Of a DNA stretch of 18,178 bases, positions 6,818 through 12,629 are shown piece after piece (the first letter of the stretch is position 1; the number at the start of each line of letters is the position of its first letter). The position numbers were made by a program, and so were the translations under genes. Below the pieces are notes generated by a model. It ran no database searches. It was not told the DNA's origin and saw only the letters and a list, made by a program, of their open reading frames with translations. This DNA is from Acidimicrobiales bacterium (GTDB taxonomy: Bacteria > Actinomycetota > Acidimicrobiia > Acidimicrobiales > Ilumatobacteraceae), in contig JAURHL010000019.1 in NCBI GenBank assembly GCA_030833305.1, forward strand, positions 1 through 18,178, given 5' to 3'.

Positions 6818-7001
6818 GCGAACGCTTGGTGTTCGCCACAGCGAAGGCCTTGTCGGCCTTGTTCTGCTTGGCTGCGAACACCGTGGGCCACGAATACGTG
6901 GAGGTGCCGGCAGCCGAGGCGTGGGAGTTGTGCATGGGCGCGACGGAACCACACGACATGGCGATCTCGCGGATCGGTGTCGGGCTCGAAAGTCGGTTCA
7001 T
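6789..7001 (-). CDS. Upstream ORF in the whiB7 leader (70 aa)
   Basis: An ORF from ATG 7001 to TAG 6789 on the whiB7 transcript. Third codon positions are strongly G/C, most clearly from Met15 onward, so it looks translated rather than accidental. The peptide has a Cys-Gly pair near residue 17, a His/Ser/Ala-rich middle and a basic C-terminal third (AAKQNKADKAFAVANTKRSP). I do not recognise it. Its end is built into the attenuator: codons 62-65 encode the antiterminator segment and the stop is 30 bases upstream of the terminator stem. Met15 (6959) and Met23 (6935) are alternative starts. Its likely job is to sense translation; the peptide may also have a function of its own. Confidence 0.6.
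   Translation of the reverse strand: MNRLSSPTPIREIAMSCGSVAPMHNSHASAAGTSTYSWPTVFAAKQNKADKAFAVANTKRSPQRLGEPLT
6817..6837 (-). promoter_or_regulatory. Additional hairpin within the whiB7 upstream ORF
   Basis: On the minus strand GGCGAAC (6837-6831), a seven-base loop and GTTCGCC (6823-6817) form a perfect 7-bp stem that ends where the antiterminator segment begins. It may act as a pause or a competing structure in the attenuator. Confidence 0.4.
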
Positions 7002-7011
7002 GACGGTGTGT

Positions 7012-7048
7012 AGGAAACCACCTGAATTCGCCCGCGTCAACCGAATTA
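7012..7048 (-). promoter_or_regulatory. whiB7 promoter with AT-rich element next to the -35
   Basis: On the minus strand TAATT (7048-7044), three bases CGG, then TTGACG (7040-7035) as -35. A 17-base spacer leads to TTTCCT (7017-7012), a poor -10; TACACA (7012-7007) is an alternative but leaves a 22-base spacer. An AT-rich stretch 3 bp upstream of the -35 is the established target of the WhiB7 AT-hook at the mycobacterial whiB7 promoter, so this is consistent with autoactivation. The -10 assignment is uncertain. Confidence 0.58.
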
Positions 7049-7065
7049 GCGATGTGACCGCATCG

Positions 7066-7341
7066 TCAGCCGTCCGTCGGCCGGCCTCGACCTCGGCGTA
7101 CGGCCCACCCGATCAGGAGCATCCCCCCTGCTAGAAGGGCGATTCCGAGCCCGATGGCGAGGTGCTCGCGATGGTGAAGGACGTCGCCGAAAAAATATCG
7201 GGGCCCGATGTCGGCTGCGGTCATCAGGACGATGCATCCCACCATGACGACCGTGGCGACGCCCGACGCCCGACGCAGGCGACGATCGACCACCGGGTCG
7301 GGATTGCGGGGACCGAGGTTCGGATGGGGAAACGCGCTCAT
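7066..7341 (-). CDS. Small two-helix membrane protein, unknown function
   Basis: A 91-residue protein from ATG 7341 with a polar, proline-rich N-terminus (1-25), one hydrophobic helix at about 26-44, a short loop with GPRYFFGDVLHHREH (46-60), a second helix at about 61-80, and a basic tail (VRRGRGRP). The hairpin-like topology with both ends probably inside is typical of small actinobacterial membrane proteins. I recognise no family. It lies 54 bases downstream of the GIY-YIG-like gene on the same strand and just upstream of the whiB7 promoter. No Shine-Dalgarno is clear, and an in-frame TTG lies nine bases upstream. The hydrophobic pattern and codon use make it plausible. Confidence 0.6.
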   Translation of the reverse strand: MSAFPHPNLGPRNPDPVVDRRLRRASGVATVVMVGCIVLMTAADIGPRYFFGDVLHHREHLAIGLGIALLAGGMLLIGWAVRRGRGRPTDG

Positions 7342-7395
7342 GGGAGACAAGAGACGCTCGAATCCGGGTCCTCGCAGATTCCGCGTCGTTTTCGC

Positions 7396-7977
7396 TCATA
7401 TCTCGTTCAGTCGTTCGGTACCACCCTCGACGCGGAACCCCCGTGCCTCCAAGCGACGACGAAGGCGACTCTCGGCGCGCATCGCCTCCTCGCGCGAGAA
7501 GTAGACGCGGGCCGGCTCCATGTCGGGTCGACGGCGCACGAAGAGGCGATGGGCGGTTCGACTGTGCGCGGGCTTGCCGCGGAGCCAGTGTCCGGTTCGG
7601 TGCTGTTCCACGCGAAGTGCCGGATCGATCGCCGTCTGGCCGACGTAGAGGTATCCGCGATGCTCGGGTGTCGCCGAGGAATCCAACTCGATCACGTACA
7701 ACGAGTACACCTCGAGGTTGCCGTTGACGGTGTATCCGCGGTCCCGTAGTCGCACGATCAGCGCGTCACGAACCTTCGCGGCGTTCTTTCGGTCGACGAA
7801 CGCCCGCTTCGGGGCCAGGTCGTCCCGGTGATCGGCGATGCGGGCGGGGTCTTTCACGGTGAGGGAGACCTTCACGTTGGCCAGTTCGGGGTGTCGCCGT
7901 GGCAGGTCACCGTGCAGTTCGACCACGGCGACGCGCCAACGAACGGGGGGAGGGGTCTTCTTCGTACGTGTGGGCAT
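7396..7977 (-). CDS. GIY-YIG-like domain protein, unknown function
   Basis: A 193-residue protein with a GIY-YIG-like core in its second half. YSLYVIEL (91-98) stands for the first strand and GYLYVGQT (108-115) for the YIG strand; Arg122 and His126 (PALRVEQHRTG) follow, and Glu169 (EEAMRAESRLRRRL) is in the position of the metal-binding glutamate. The first 85 residues are highly basic (MPTRTKK at the start; many Arg/Lys later) and I do not recognise them; they may bind nucleic acid. The start is ATG 7977; an in-frame GTG lies six bases upstream. It is divergent from the HAD-fold gene at 8054 with 76 bases between them. Nuclease activity is inferred from the fold only. Confidence 0.68.
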   Translation of the reverse strand: MPTRTKKTPPPVRWRVAVVELHGDLPRRHPELANVKVSLTVKDPARIADHRDDLAPKRAFVDRKNAAKVRDALIVRLRDRGYTVNGNLEVYSLYVIELDSSATPEHRGYLYVGQTAIDPALRVEQHRTGHWLRGKPAHSRTAHRLFVRRRPDMEPARVYFSREEAMRAESRLRRRLEARGFRVEGGTERLNEI

Positions 7978-8040
7978 GCGCACATTTTCCCAGCAGCCCC
8001 TCGTTTCGTGTTGTACGTACCCGGCTCTCGGGTCCCAACG

Positions 8041-8047
8041 AAAGGAA
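8041..8047 (+). promoter_or_regulatory. Ribosome binding site of the HAD-fold gene
   Basis: AAAGGAA lies six bases before ATG 8054. It supports this internal start over the longer open frame, which would run into the divergent gene's region. Confidence 0.5.
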
Positions 8048-8053
8048 ACGAAC

Positions 8054-8566
8054 ATGGAACGCCCCCTGATCTTGCTAGATGTCGATGGGGTCATCAACGA
8101 CATCGAATACGTCGGTCTGGGTACCGACGCATGGGAGACCCACTCCTTCCGGAGTCATGGGTACACCCTTCTGGTTCCGAGCTACATGCCGGAACTCATT
8201 CGGACGCTCTGCCGTGTGGCGGAGGTCCGTTGGTGCACAACGTGGAGACATCGTGCGAACGATGAGATCGCCGACTTCCTTGGCATCGGGGAGTTGGAGG
8301 TGGTGGATGACGGGACCAATTCCCGTTTCGTGGACTGGAAGGCGAACGCCGCCAAGGATCTTGTGGCGGAGGCGTTGCGAGACGGTAGGCGGGTGTTGTG
8401 GATCGAGGACTTCTGGGGGCGTTTGCCTGTCGATGAGATGCCCACGGGCACCGAGTACGTCGACACCACCGAGGGTTGGGATGGTGCCCTTCTGCTGCCT
8501 CACATGCTCCCGTCGTGGGTGTGGCAGTTGGCGGGGACGTCTCCGTTCGACACCACGACGGTGTGA
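8054..8566 (+). CDS. HAD-fold protein (HAD_SAK-like)
   Basis: A 170-residue protein with haloacid dehalogenase motif I near the N-terminus, LILLDVDGVIN (5-15; Asp9 nucleophile, Asp11). WCTTW (60-64) supplies motif II threonine, Lys96 is a candidate motif III lysine, and LWIEDFWG (115-122) is the acidic motif IV. The short cap-less form and the CTTWRHRAN segment resemble HAD domains found in the 'Swiss army knife' RNA-repair family and in small stand-alone phosphatases. It is likely a Mg-dependent phosphatase acting on a nucleotide or a polynucleotide end. The substrate is not known. The start ATG 8054 has AAAGGAA upstream. The neighbour on the other strand is GIY-YIG-like, so a nucleic-acid role is possible. 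Confidence 0.75.
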   Translation: MERPLILLDVDGVINDIEYVGLGTDAWETHSFRSHGYTLLVPSYMPELIRTLCRVAEVRWCTTWRHRANDEIADFLGIGELEVVDDGTNSRFVDWKANAAKDLVAEALRDGRRVLWIEDFWGRLPVDEMPTGTEYVDTTEGWDGALLLPHMLPSWVWQLAGTSPFDTTTV

Positions 8567-8602
8567 GCCGGGCACTACCTGGATCGAGTACGGAAGTCTC
8601 TG

Positions 8603-8616
8603 GTCACCGGGGTGAC
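8603..8616. repeat. Short inverted repeat upstream of the multi-pass membrane gene
   Basis: GTCACC-GG-GGTGAC is a perfect 6-bp inverted repeat with a two-base centre. It sits where the -35 of the following promoter would be, about nine bases before the -10 box. It could be an operator. The spacer is too tight for a good terminator. Confidence 0.3.
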
Positions 8617-8624
8617 GGACTCGG

Positions 8625-8630
8625 GATAAT
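8625..8630 (+). promoter_or_regulatory. Probable -10 box for the multi-pass membrane gene (leaderless)
   Basis: GATAAT is separated by six bases from ATG 8637. GAGG lies between them but is too close to the start to act as a normal Shine-Dalgarno. Confidence 0.48.
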
Positions 8631-8636
8631 GAGGCC

Positions 8637-9599
8637 ATGGATCGCCTGTCGCAACCAGAAGTTCTCGAGCAGTTGGTGCGGACCGGTCGCTTGACCGACT
8701 CCGAAGCCGAGCTCATCGAGAAGGCCCCACGATTCTCGCTCCCGACGCGGGAGATCGTGGGGTATCTCGGTGGCCTGTTGGTGTTGGTCGGTGCCGCACG
8801 ATTGGTGATCGCCGTCTTCGAGGACGCGTCGCGGCTCTCGATCGCCGCGGCCTTGTACCTGGTCGCCCTCGTGGCCGGATACGCCGCCGCGTTGTGCCAG
8901 AAGCGTGCCGGAGCCTGGCATCGTTTCGGTGAGGTCCTCGAACTCGTCACGTTGGGTACTGCGTCGACGGCCAGCGGCCTGCTGTTGCGTGAACTCGACA
9001 TGTCGGGTGAATGGGCGGCGCTCATTCCGGCCGCACTGGTGTTCCTGTGGTCGCTCGTGCGTGTCCGCTTCGCCGAGTTCGCCGCTGCGATCAGTTTGCC
9101 GGTCAGTGCCATGGTGGTGGCCGGCACGTTCAGTGGGTTGGTGAACGCGAACGACGAGACGTCCGCCTTGCCGATCCTGGTGGTGGGACTGATCGTGGTG
9201 TTGATCGGGACCCAGAACGTCTCGGCACCCAGGCTCCTGCGCGCCATCGGAGGCGTGATCGTTCTCATGGCCGGACCGGGCTGGTCGGCGGGTCGAGAGG
9301 GTTTGGAAGGTGTGCTTCCGGTGGTGGCGATCGGCGCTGTCATCTTCGCCATCGGCGCCAGTCGAATGTGGCTGGAGTTGATCCCCACCTCGTCGCTGGT
9401 GATCGTCATCTCGGTCGTGAACTACGTCGTTCGTAAGGTCGACAACGAGGTCCTACAAGGAGTCACCATCGTGGCCACGGGCCTCATGGTGCTCGTGGGA
9501 GCGATGCAGGTGTTCAAGAATCGCGAGCACCAGGGAAGGCTCCGCTCACGGACCGGTGCCGCTACTTCGTCAGCACGACGAAGTGGCCTCGACGCATGA
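8637..9599 (+). CDS. Multi-pass membrane protein, DUF2157-like
   Basis: A 320-residue protein. The N-terminal 38 residues are a soluble helical segment (VLEQLVRTGRLTDSEAELIEKA) of the kind that precedes the membrane part in DUF2157 proteins. About ten hydrophobic helices follow, roughly at 40-61, 67-86, 100-117, 125-141, 147-168, 177-192, 202-214, 225-241, 248-264 and 275-292, then a basic, serine/arginine-rich cytoplasmic tail. No catalytic motif is visible and the function is unknown. The start ATG 8637 is supported by the -10 box six bases upstream. The last 38 bases overlap the convergent methyltransferase gene, and a hairpin lies inside the overlap. Confidence 0.8.
   Translation: MDRLSQPEVLEQLVRTGRLTDSEAELIEKAPRFSLPTREIVGYLGGLLVLVGAARLVIAVFEDASRLSIAAALYLVALVAGYAAALCQKRAGAWHRFGEVLELVTLGTASTASGLLLRELDMSGEWAALIPAALVFLWSLVRVRFAEFAAAISLPVSAMVVAGTFSGLVNANDETSALPILVVGLIVVLIGTQNVSAPRLLRAIGGVIVLMAGPGWSAGREGLEGVLPVVAIGAVIFAIGASRMWLELIPTSSLVIVISVVNYVVRKVDNEVLQGVTIVATGLMVLVGAMQVFKNREHQGRLRSRTGAATSSARRSGLDA
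9561..9587. terminator. Hairpin inside overlapping convergent gene ends
   Basis: Arms 9561-9571 and 9577-9587 pair over 11 positions with one G-T wobble; the loop is five bases. The whole hairpin lies within coding sequence of the multi-pass membrane gene, and nearly all of it (9562-9587) also within the coding sequence and stop codon of the methyltransferase gene, so it could terminate both. Confidence 0.55.
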
Positions 9600-10287
9600 C
9601 GATGGGCGTGGCACGCCCGACGAATCGCCTGAACAACGTCACCACAGCCGAAGCCTTGGGCCATCGACCGGTGGTCACCAACAGCGGATCCACGGGACGT
9701 TCGTGGACCGCGTGTGACGTGAATCCCGCGCGTCGCCCGGCGGCCACGATCGTCGACGGAGGCATGTCACGCTCGGTGACACCCAAATGCTTCATGGCGC
9801 TCATCGACAACTCGGCTTCGTGGTGTCCCTCGCCGGGCTCGAGGGTGATGCAGATACCTCCGGGCCTCAGTGCCCGATGGGCACTGCGTAGAGCGGCAAC
9901 CTCGTCGTCGCTGTGGTGCAGACAGTCGTAGAAGATCACGACGTCGAACTCGTTGTCGAAGTTCAGCGACTCGAAGTCGGACACGATGGACGCTTCCAGT
10001 TGCACGTTGTATCGCGCGGCGTTTTCACCTTGCATCACCACCATTTCCGGGGCGATGTCGGTGGCCGTCACCCGATAGCCGGACATGGCGAGCAGGCAAC
10101 TCGTCCACCCGCTACCCGCACCGAGGTCGAGGATTCGCGCCGGAGGCTGGGGTAGCAACGTGATGAGCGCACCGATTTCCTGCAGATAGCGACCACGATC
10201 GGCGTCGGACCAGGGCTTGTTCAGGGCGTGTTCTCGTCCGACGGGACCGAGCCGTTCGATGTAGGCGATCTCGTCGTCCTTGGCCAC
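9562..10287 (-). CDS. Class I SAM-dependent methyltransferase
   Basis: A 241-residue methyltransferase with a Rossmann-like SAM fold. Motif I ARILDLGAGSGWTS (50-63), acidic motif II residue Asp77 (VTATDIAPEM), DVVIFYDCLHHSDD (115-128) and the post-motif HRALRPGGICITLEPGEG (137-154) are clear. The segment EPGEGHHEAE plus GVTERDMPPSTIVAAGRRAGF (169-189) resembles methyltransferases found in polysaccharide or small-molecule pathways, but the substrate is not evident. A C-terminal region with arginine-rich patches (FRRFVGRATPIVMRRGH) is extra. The start is GTG 10287, with a TAGGCT -10 box six bases upstream and no ribosome binding site. It is transcribed separately from the persulfide dioxygenase gene, which ends 31 bases upstream. 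Confidence 0.88.
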   Translation of the reverse strand: MAKDDEIAYIERLGPVGREHALNKPWSDADRGRYLQEIGALITLLPQPPARILDLGAGSGWTSCLLAMSGYRVTATDIAPEMVVMQGENAARYNVQLEASIVSDFESLNFDNEFDVVIFYDCLHHSDDEVAALRSAHRALRPGGICITLEPGEGHHEAELSMSAMKHLGVTERDMPPSTIVAAGRRAGFTSHAVHERPVDPLLVTTGRWPKASAVVTLFRRFVGRATPIVMRRGHFVVLTK

Positions 10288-10293
10288 GCCATC

Positions 10294-10299
10294 AGCCTA
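10294..10299 (-). promoter_or_regulatory. Probable -10 box for the methyltransferase gene (leaderless)
   Basis: TAGGCT (10299 to 10294) followed by six bases and GTG 10287. It sits in the 31-base gap after the MBL-rhodanese gene stop. Confidence 0.52.
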
Positions 10300-10318
10300 A
10301 GGCACGATGTCCGCCGAC

Positions 10319-12028
10319 TCAGATCACGGTGCCCACTGCACCCGCGTCGTCCACGACCGGTAGCCCGGCCGCCGACCAGGCCTGCATGCCACCGACCATG
10401 TTGACGGCGTCGTAACCGAGCCCGGTGAGCCAAGCGGTCACCTTGCCGGATCGATTTCCCGAGCGACACACGACGATGATGCGACGCGACTTGTCCAATG
10501 CGTCGAGGTGCGCGGGAAGTTCCGACATGGGGATGTGTCGAGCCTGCGGGTCGTGACCACTTTCCCATTCGTCGATCTCGCGACAGTCCAATCGCACGGA
10601 CGCGACGTCCTCGTGAGCCGTCATCACGTCGATGGTGGGGAGAGAGACCGGAATGTTGCTGTTCGCCCACGCGGTGTATCCGCCGATCAGGTCGGAGACG
10701 TCGGTGAATCCGTGGGAACGCAGAAGACTCGAGGCGATGGACGATCGGTAGCCACCAGCGCAGTTCACCACTGTGGGTGCGTTGGGATCGAGCGAGGACA
10801 GCCCCCGAAGAAGTTCGGGCAAGGGAATGTGTTTCGCGCCGGGCAGGTGACCGAGAGCGAACTCACCGTGATTGCGGACATCGACGACGACCAAGCTCTT
10901 GACCGAACCCATGCGCTCGGCGAGAACCTCGACCGAGAGGCGCGACAGCCGATCGACCGAATCCGGATTCTCGATGAAGGCGGCGTACGGGTTGTCGAGA
11001 GCGCCGACCACGTTGTCGAATCCGATCCGCGCCAATCGGGTGCGAGCCTCGCTCTCGGATCCGGGCTCCGCGACGATGACGATCGGAGTTCCCGGTTCCA
11101 TGATCTCGCCGACGTATTCGGCGAAGCGACCCGACAACCCGACGTTGATCGAGCCGCGCAGATGTCCACCGGCGAAGACGTTGTCGTCGCGACAGTCGAC
11201 GACGACGGCTCCGCCGCGCTGATGGTCGCGCACCTGAGCGAGGGTGAGCGGGGAGACGTCGACGCGATCGGGGAGCAGGGCGTGCGACTCACGATTGCGC
11301 GTGGCGGCGTAGAGGAAATAGAGCGGGGCCGGTGTCTGGCCCTGTGTCACCACGTCGACGAAGTCCTCCACCACCATGGGGGCCAACGCGTAGTTCGAAC
11401 GGCGTTGCTCACCGATGGTGGAGACCGTCTCGGTGGAGAGGTTCTTGCCGCACGCCGAGCCGGCACCATGCGCCGGAAAGACCTTGGTCCGGTCCGGCAA
11501 CACCAACAACTTCGTGTGCAAGGACTCGTACAACCGCCGAGCCAGGTCGTCGGCGGTGAAGCCCACTGCAGCCAGAAGATCGGGTCTTCCGACGTCGCCG
11601 ATGAACAACGTGTCGCCGGTGAGCACGCCGTACGGTTGGCCGTCGGGTCCATCGGGTCGTACGACAACGCAGATGGATTCGGGAGTGTGGCCGGGGGTTT
11701 CGAGGATTTCCAGGTTCACCGTGCCGAGGCTGATGCGATCACCGTGACCGTGGGTCTCTATGGGGAAGCCCACGCGACCGGCAGCCCCGGACCCGTAGAC
11801 GATGGAGGCTCCGGTGTGGTCGGCCAACTCGAGGTGGCCCGAGAGGAAGTCGGCGTGGAAGTGGGTTTCGATGACCTTGGTGATCGTGAGCCCGTTGGCG
11901 TCGGCATCGGCGAGATACTCGGCGATGTCACGCTGGGGATCGACCACGACGGCCTGTCCGGTGGTGGTGTCCCCGATGAGGTAACTGGCGTGGGACAGGC
12001 ACCCCAGGTAGTACTGCTTGAAGAACAT
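10319..12028 (-). CDS. Persulfide dioxygenase-like MBL protein fused to three rhodanese domains
   Basis: A 569-residue fusion. Residues 1-235 are a metallo-beta-lactamase fold of the ETHE1/CstB type, with iron/metal ligands visible in THFHADFLSGH (55-65; His56, His58, Asp60), TPGHTPES (His114), LTGDTLFIGDVGRPDL (Asp139) and FPAHGAGS (His187). This family oxidises thiol persulfides to sulfite. Three rhodanese repeats follow. The first (about 262-345) has VIVAEPGS where the catalytic loop should be and lacks the cysteine. The second (about 365-462) has CAGGYRS with Cys423. The third (about 475-560) has CRSGNRS with Cys521. The ATG 12028 has an AGAGGAGA ribosome binding site. It is divergent from a CstR-like regulator with a shared palindromic operator, so it is probably induced by reactive sulfur species. 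Confidence 0.93.
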   Translation of the reverse strand: MFFKQYYLGCLSHASYLIGDTTTGQAVVVDPQRDIAEYLADADANGLTITKVIETHFHADFLSGHLELADHTGASIVYGSGAAGRVGFPIETHGHGDRISLGTVNLEILETPGHTPESICVVVRPDGPDGQPYGVLTGDTLFIGDVGRPDLLAAVGFTADDLARRLYESLHTKLLVLPDRTKVFPAHGAGSACGKNLSTETVSTIGEQRRSNYALAPMVVEDFVDVVTQGQTPAPLYFLYAATRNRESHALLPDRVDVSPLTLAQVRDHQRGGAVVVDCRDDNVFAGGHLRGSINVGLSGRFAEYVGEIMEPGTPIVIVAEPGSESEARTRLARIGFDNVVGALDNPYAAFIENPDSVDRLSRLSVEVLAERMGSVKSLVVVDVRNHGEFALGHLPGAKHIPLPELLRGLSSLDPNAPTVVNCAGGYRSSIASSLLRSHGFTDVSDLIGGYTAWANSNIPVSLPTIDVMTAHEDVASVRLDCREIDEWESGHDPQARHIPMSELPAHLDALDKSRRIIVVCRSGNRSGKVTAWLTGLGYDAVNMVGGMQAWSAAGLPVVDDAGAVGTVI

Positions 12029-12051
12029 CGCGTCTCCTCTGGTTCACCGAC

Positions 12052-12057
12052 ATGATA
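12052..12057 (-). promoter_or_regulatory. -10 box of the MBL-rhodanese gene
   Basis: TATCAT on the minus strand (12057 to 12052), partly inside the palindrome. It is followed by a leader of about 17 bases and a ribosome binding site (AGAGGAGA, 12040-12033) before ATG 12028. Confidence 0.6.
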
Positions 12058-12070
12058 CCCCATGGGGTAT
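12055..12070. promoter_or_regulatory. CsoR/CstR-type operator palindrome
   Basis: ATACCCCATGGGGTAT is a perfect 16-bp palindrome of the ATACCCC-GGGGTAT class recognised by CsoR/CstR-family repressors. It lies midway between the divergent persulfide dioxygenase and regulator genes and overlaps both predicted -10 boxes, so binding would shut off both promoters at once. Autorepression is expected. Confidence 0.87.
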
Positions 12071-12073
12071 TAT
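12068..12073 (+). promoter_or_regulatory. -10 box of the CsoR/CstR-family gene
   Basis: TATTAT begins inside the right half of the palindrome. Transcription would begin near 12080, followed by the strong ribosome binding site GAGGAGGAG (12084-12092) and ATG 12099. Confidence 0.65.
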
Positions 12074-12098
12074 TTCGGTCGTCGAGGAGGAGCGCACG

Positions 12099-12368
12099 AT
12101 GGACATCACCCAGGAAGTCAAGGACGATCTCGGGCGCCGGTTGCGTCGCGTCGAGGGTCAGGTGCGAGGCATCCAGAACATGATCGACGAGCATCGTGAA
12201 TGTCGAGACGTCGTCACGCAGATCGCCGCGGCCAGCAAGGCTCTCGAGCAAGTGGGATTTCGCCTGTTGGCGGCCGGTCTGACGTCGTGCCTGGCCGATC
12301 CCGAGAAGGCCGCCGCCGAGGGTTATCCCCTCGACGTGGTCGAGAAGATGTTCATGAAGCTCGCCTGA
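12099..12368 (+). CDS. CsoR-family repressor, probably CstR-like persulfide sensor
   Basis: An 89-residue all-helical regulator of the CsoR/RcnR family (PF02583). The first helix carries the conserved RRLRRVEGQVRGI (13-25). Cys35 (HRECRDVV) and Cys64 (LTSCLAD) are the two conserved thiols. Copper-sensing CsoR has a histidine four residues before the second cysteine; here that position is Gly60 (AAGLTSC). Copper binding is therefore unlikely, and Cys-Cys persulfide or polysulfide sensing, as in CstR, is favoured. The divergent persulfide dioxygenase supports this. ATG 12099 is set by the GAGGAGGAG site six bases upstream. An earlier in-frame start at 12018 would begin inside the divergent gene and is rejected. 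Confidence 0.9.
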   Translation: MDITQEVKDDLGRRLRRVEGQVRGIQNMIDEHRECRDVVTQIAAASKALEQVGFRLLAAGLTSCLADPEKAAAEGYPLDVVEKMFMKLA

Positions 12369-12379
12369 GAGCGGAGAAG

Positions 12380-12385
12380 TAGATT
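12380..12385 (+). promoter_or_regulatory. Probable -10 box for the mycoredoxin gene (leaderless)
   Basis: TAGATT lies six bases before ATG 12392, inside the 23-base gap after the CsoR-family gene. The mycoredoxin may therefore have its own promoter in addition to read-through. Confidence 0.5.
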
Positions 12386-12391
12386 CGTCCC

Positions 12392-12628
12392 ATGACCTTC
12401 ATCATGTTCACCACTCAGTGGTGCGGTTACTGCAAGCGCCTGAAGCGCGATCTGAACGACGCGGGGGTCTTCTTCGAGGAGGTCGACATCGAGGTCGTCA
12501 TCGACGCGGCCGAGACGGTGGCCAAGGTGAACGGTGGGAACCACACCGTGCCCACGTTGCTGTTCTCGGACGGAACCGCCATGACGAACCCATCGGTGGC
12601 CAAGGTGCTCGAGAAGTTGGGTTCCTGA
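12392..12628 (+). CDS. mrx1: Mycoredoxin (glutaredoxin-like)
   Basis: A compact 78-residue thioredoxin-fold protein. The active site TTQWCGYCKRLKRDL (7-21) carries Cys11 and Cys14 in the W-C-G-Y-C form typical of actinobacterial mycoredoxin-1, which reduces mycothiol mixed disulfides. VDIEVVIDAAETVAKVNGGNHTVPTLLFSDG (31-61) follows, including the cis-proline (TVPT) and the NGGN motif, then the C-terminal TNPSVAKVLEKL. Length and all blocks match the family. It implies that the host makes mycothiol. It sits directly after the CstR-like regulator, and the function fits: persulfidated or mycothiolated targets need reduction. The convergent lipoprotein gene ends one base beyond its stop. Confidence 0.93.
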   Translation: MTFIMFTTQWCGYCKRLKRDLNDAGVFFEEVDIEVVIDAAETVAKVNGGNHTVPTLLFSDGTAMTNPSVAKVLEKLGS

Positions 12629-12629
12629 C

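Noticed and set aside
6668..6952. A 94-codon ORF in the whiB7 leader that overlaps the upstream ORF in another frame and runs through the terminator
   Set aside because: Pro/Ser/Arg-rich shadow translation with no start signal. Translating through the terminator would defeat the attenuator. The 70-codon frame has better codon use.
8013..8020. GTACGTAC palindrome between the GIY-YIG-like and HAD genes as an operator
   Set aside because: Eight bases are too short to call without conservation data.
8075..9409. A 444-codon open frame on the minus strand opposite the HAD and multi-pass membrane genes
   Set aside because: Low-complexity Thr/Ser/Ala/Arg translation without any domain. It is a shadow of GC-rich coding sequence on plus, which has clear motifs and helices.
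10508..12055. A 515-codon open frame on the plus strand opposite the MBL-rhodanese gene
   Set aside because: Composition (Gly/Asp/Val/Glu-rich, no motifs) is that of the reverse complement of GC-rich coding DNA; the minus-strand gene has all catalytic motifs.
12099..12368. Copper-responsive CsoR
   Set aside because: The histidine expected four residues before the second cysteine is glycine, and the divergent target is a persulfide dioxygenase rather than a copper exporter. Not fully excluded.
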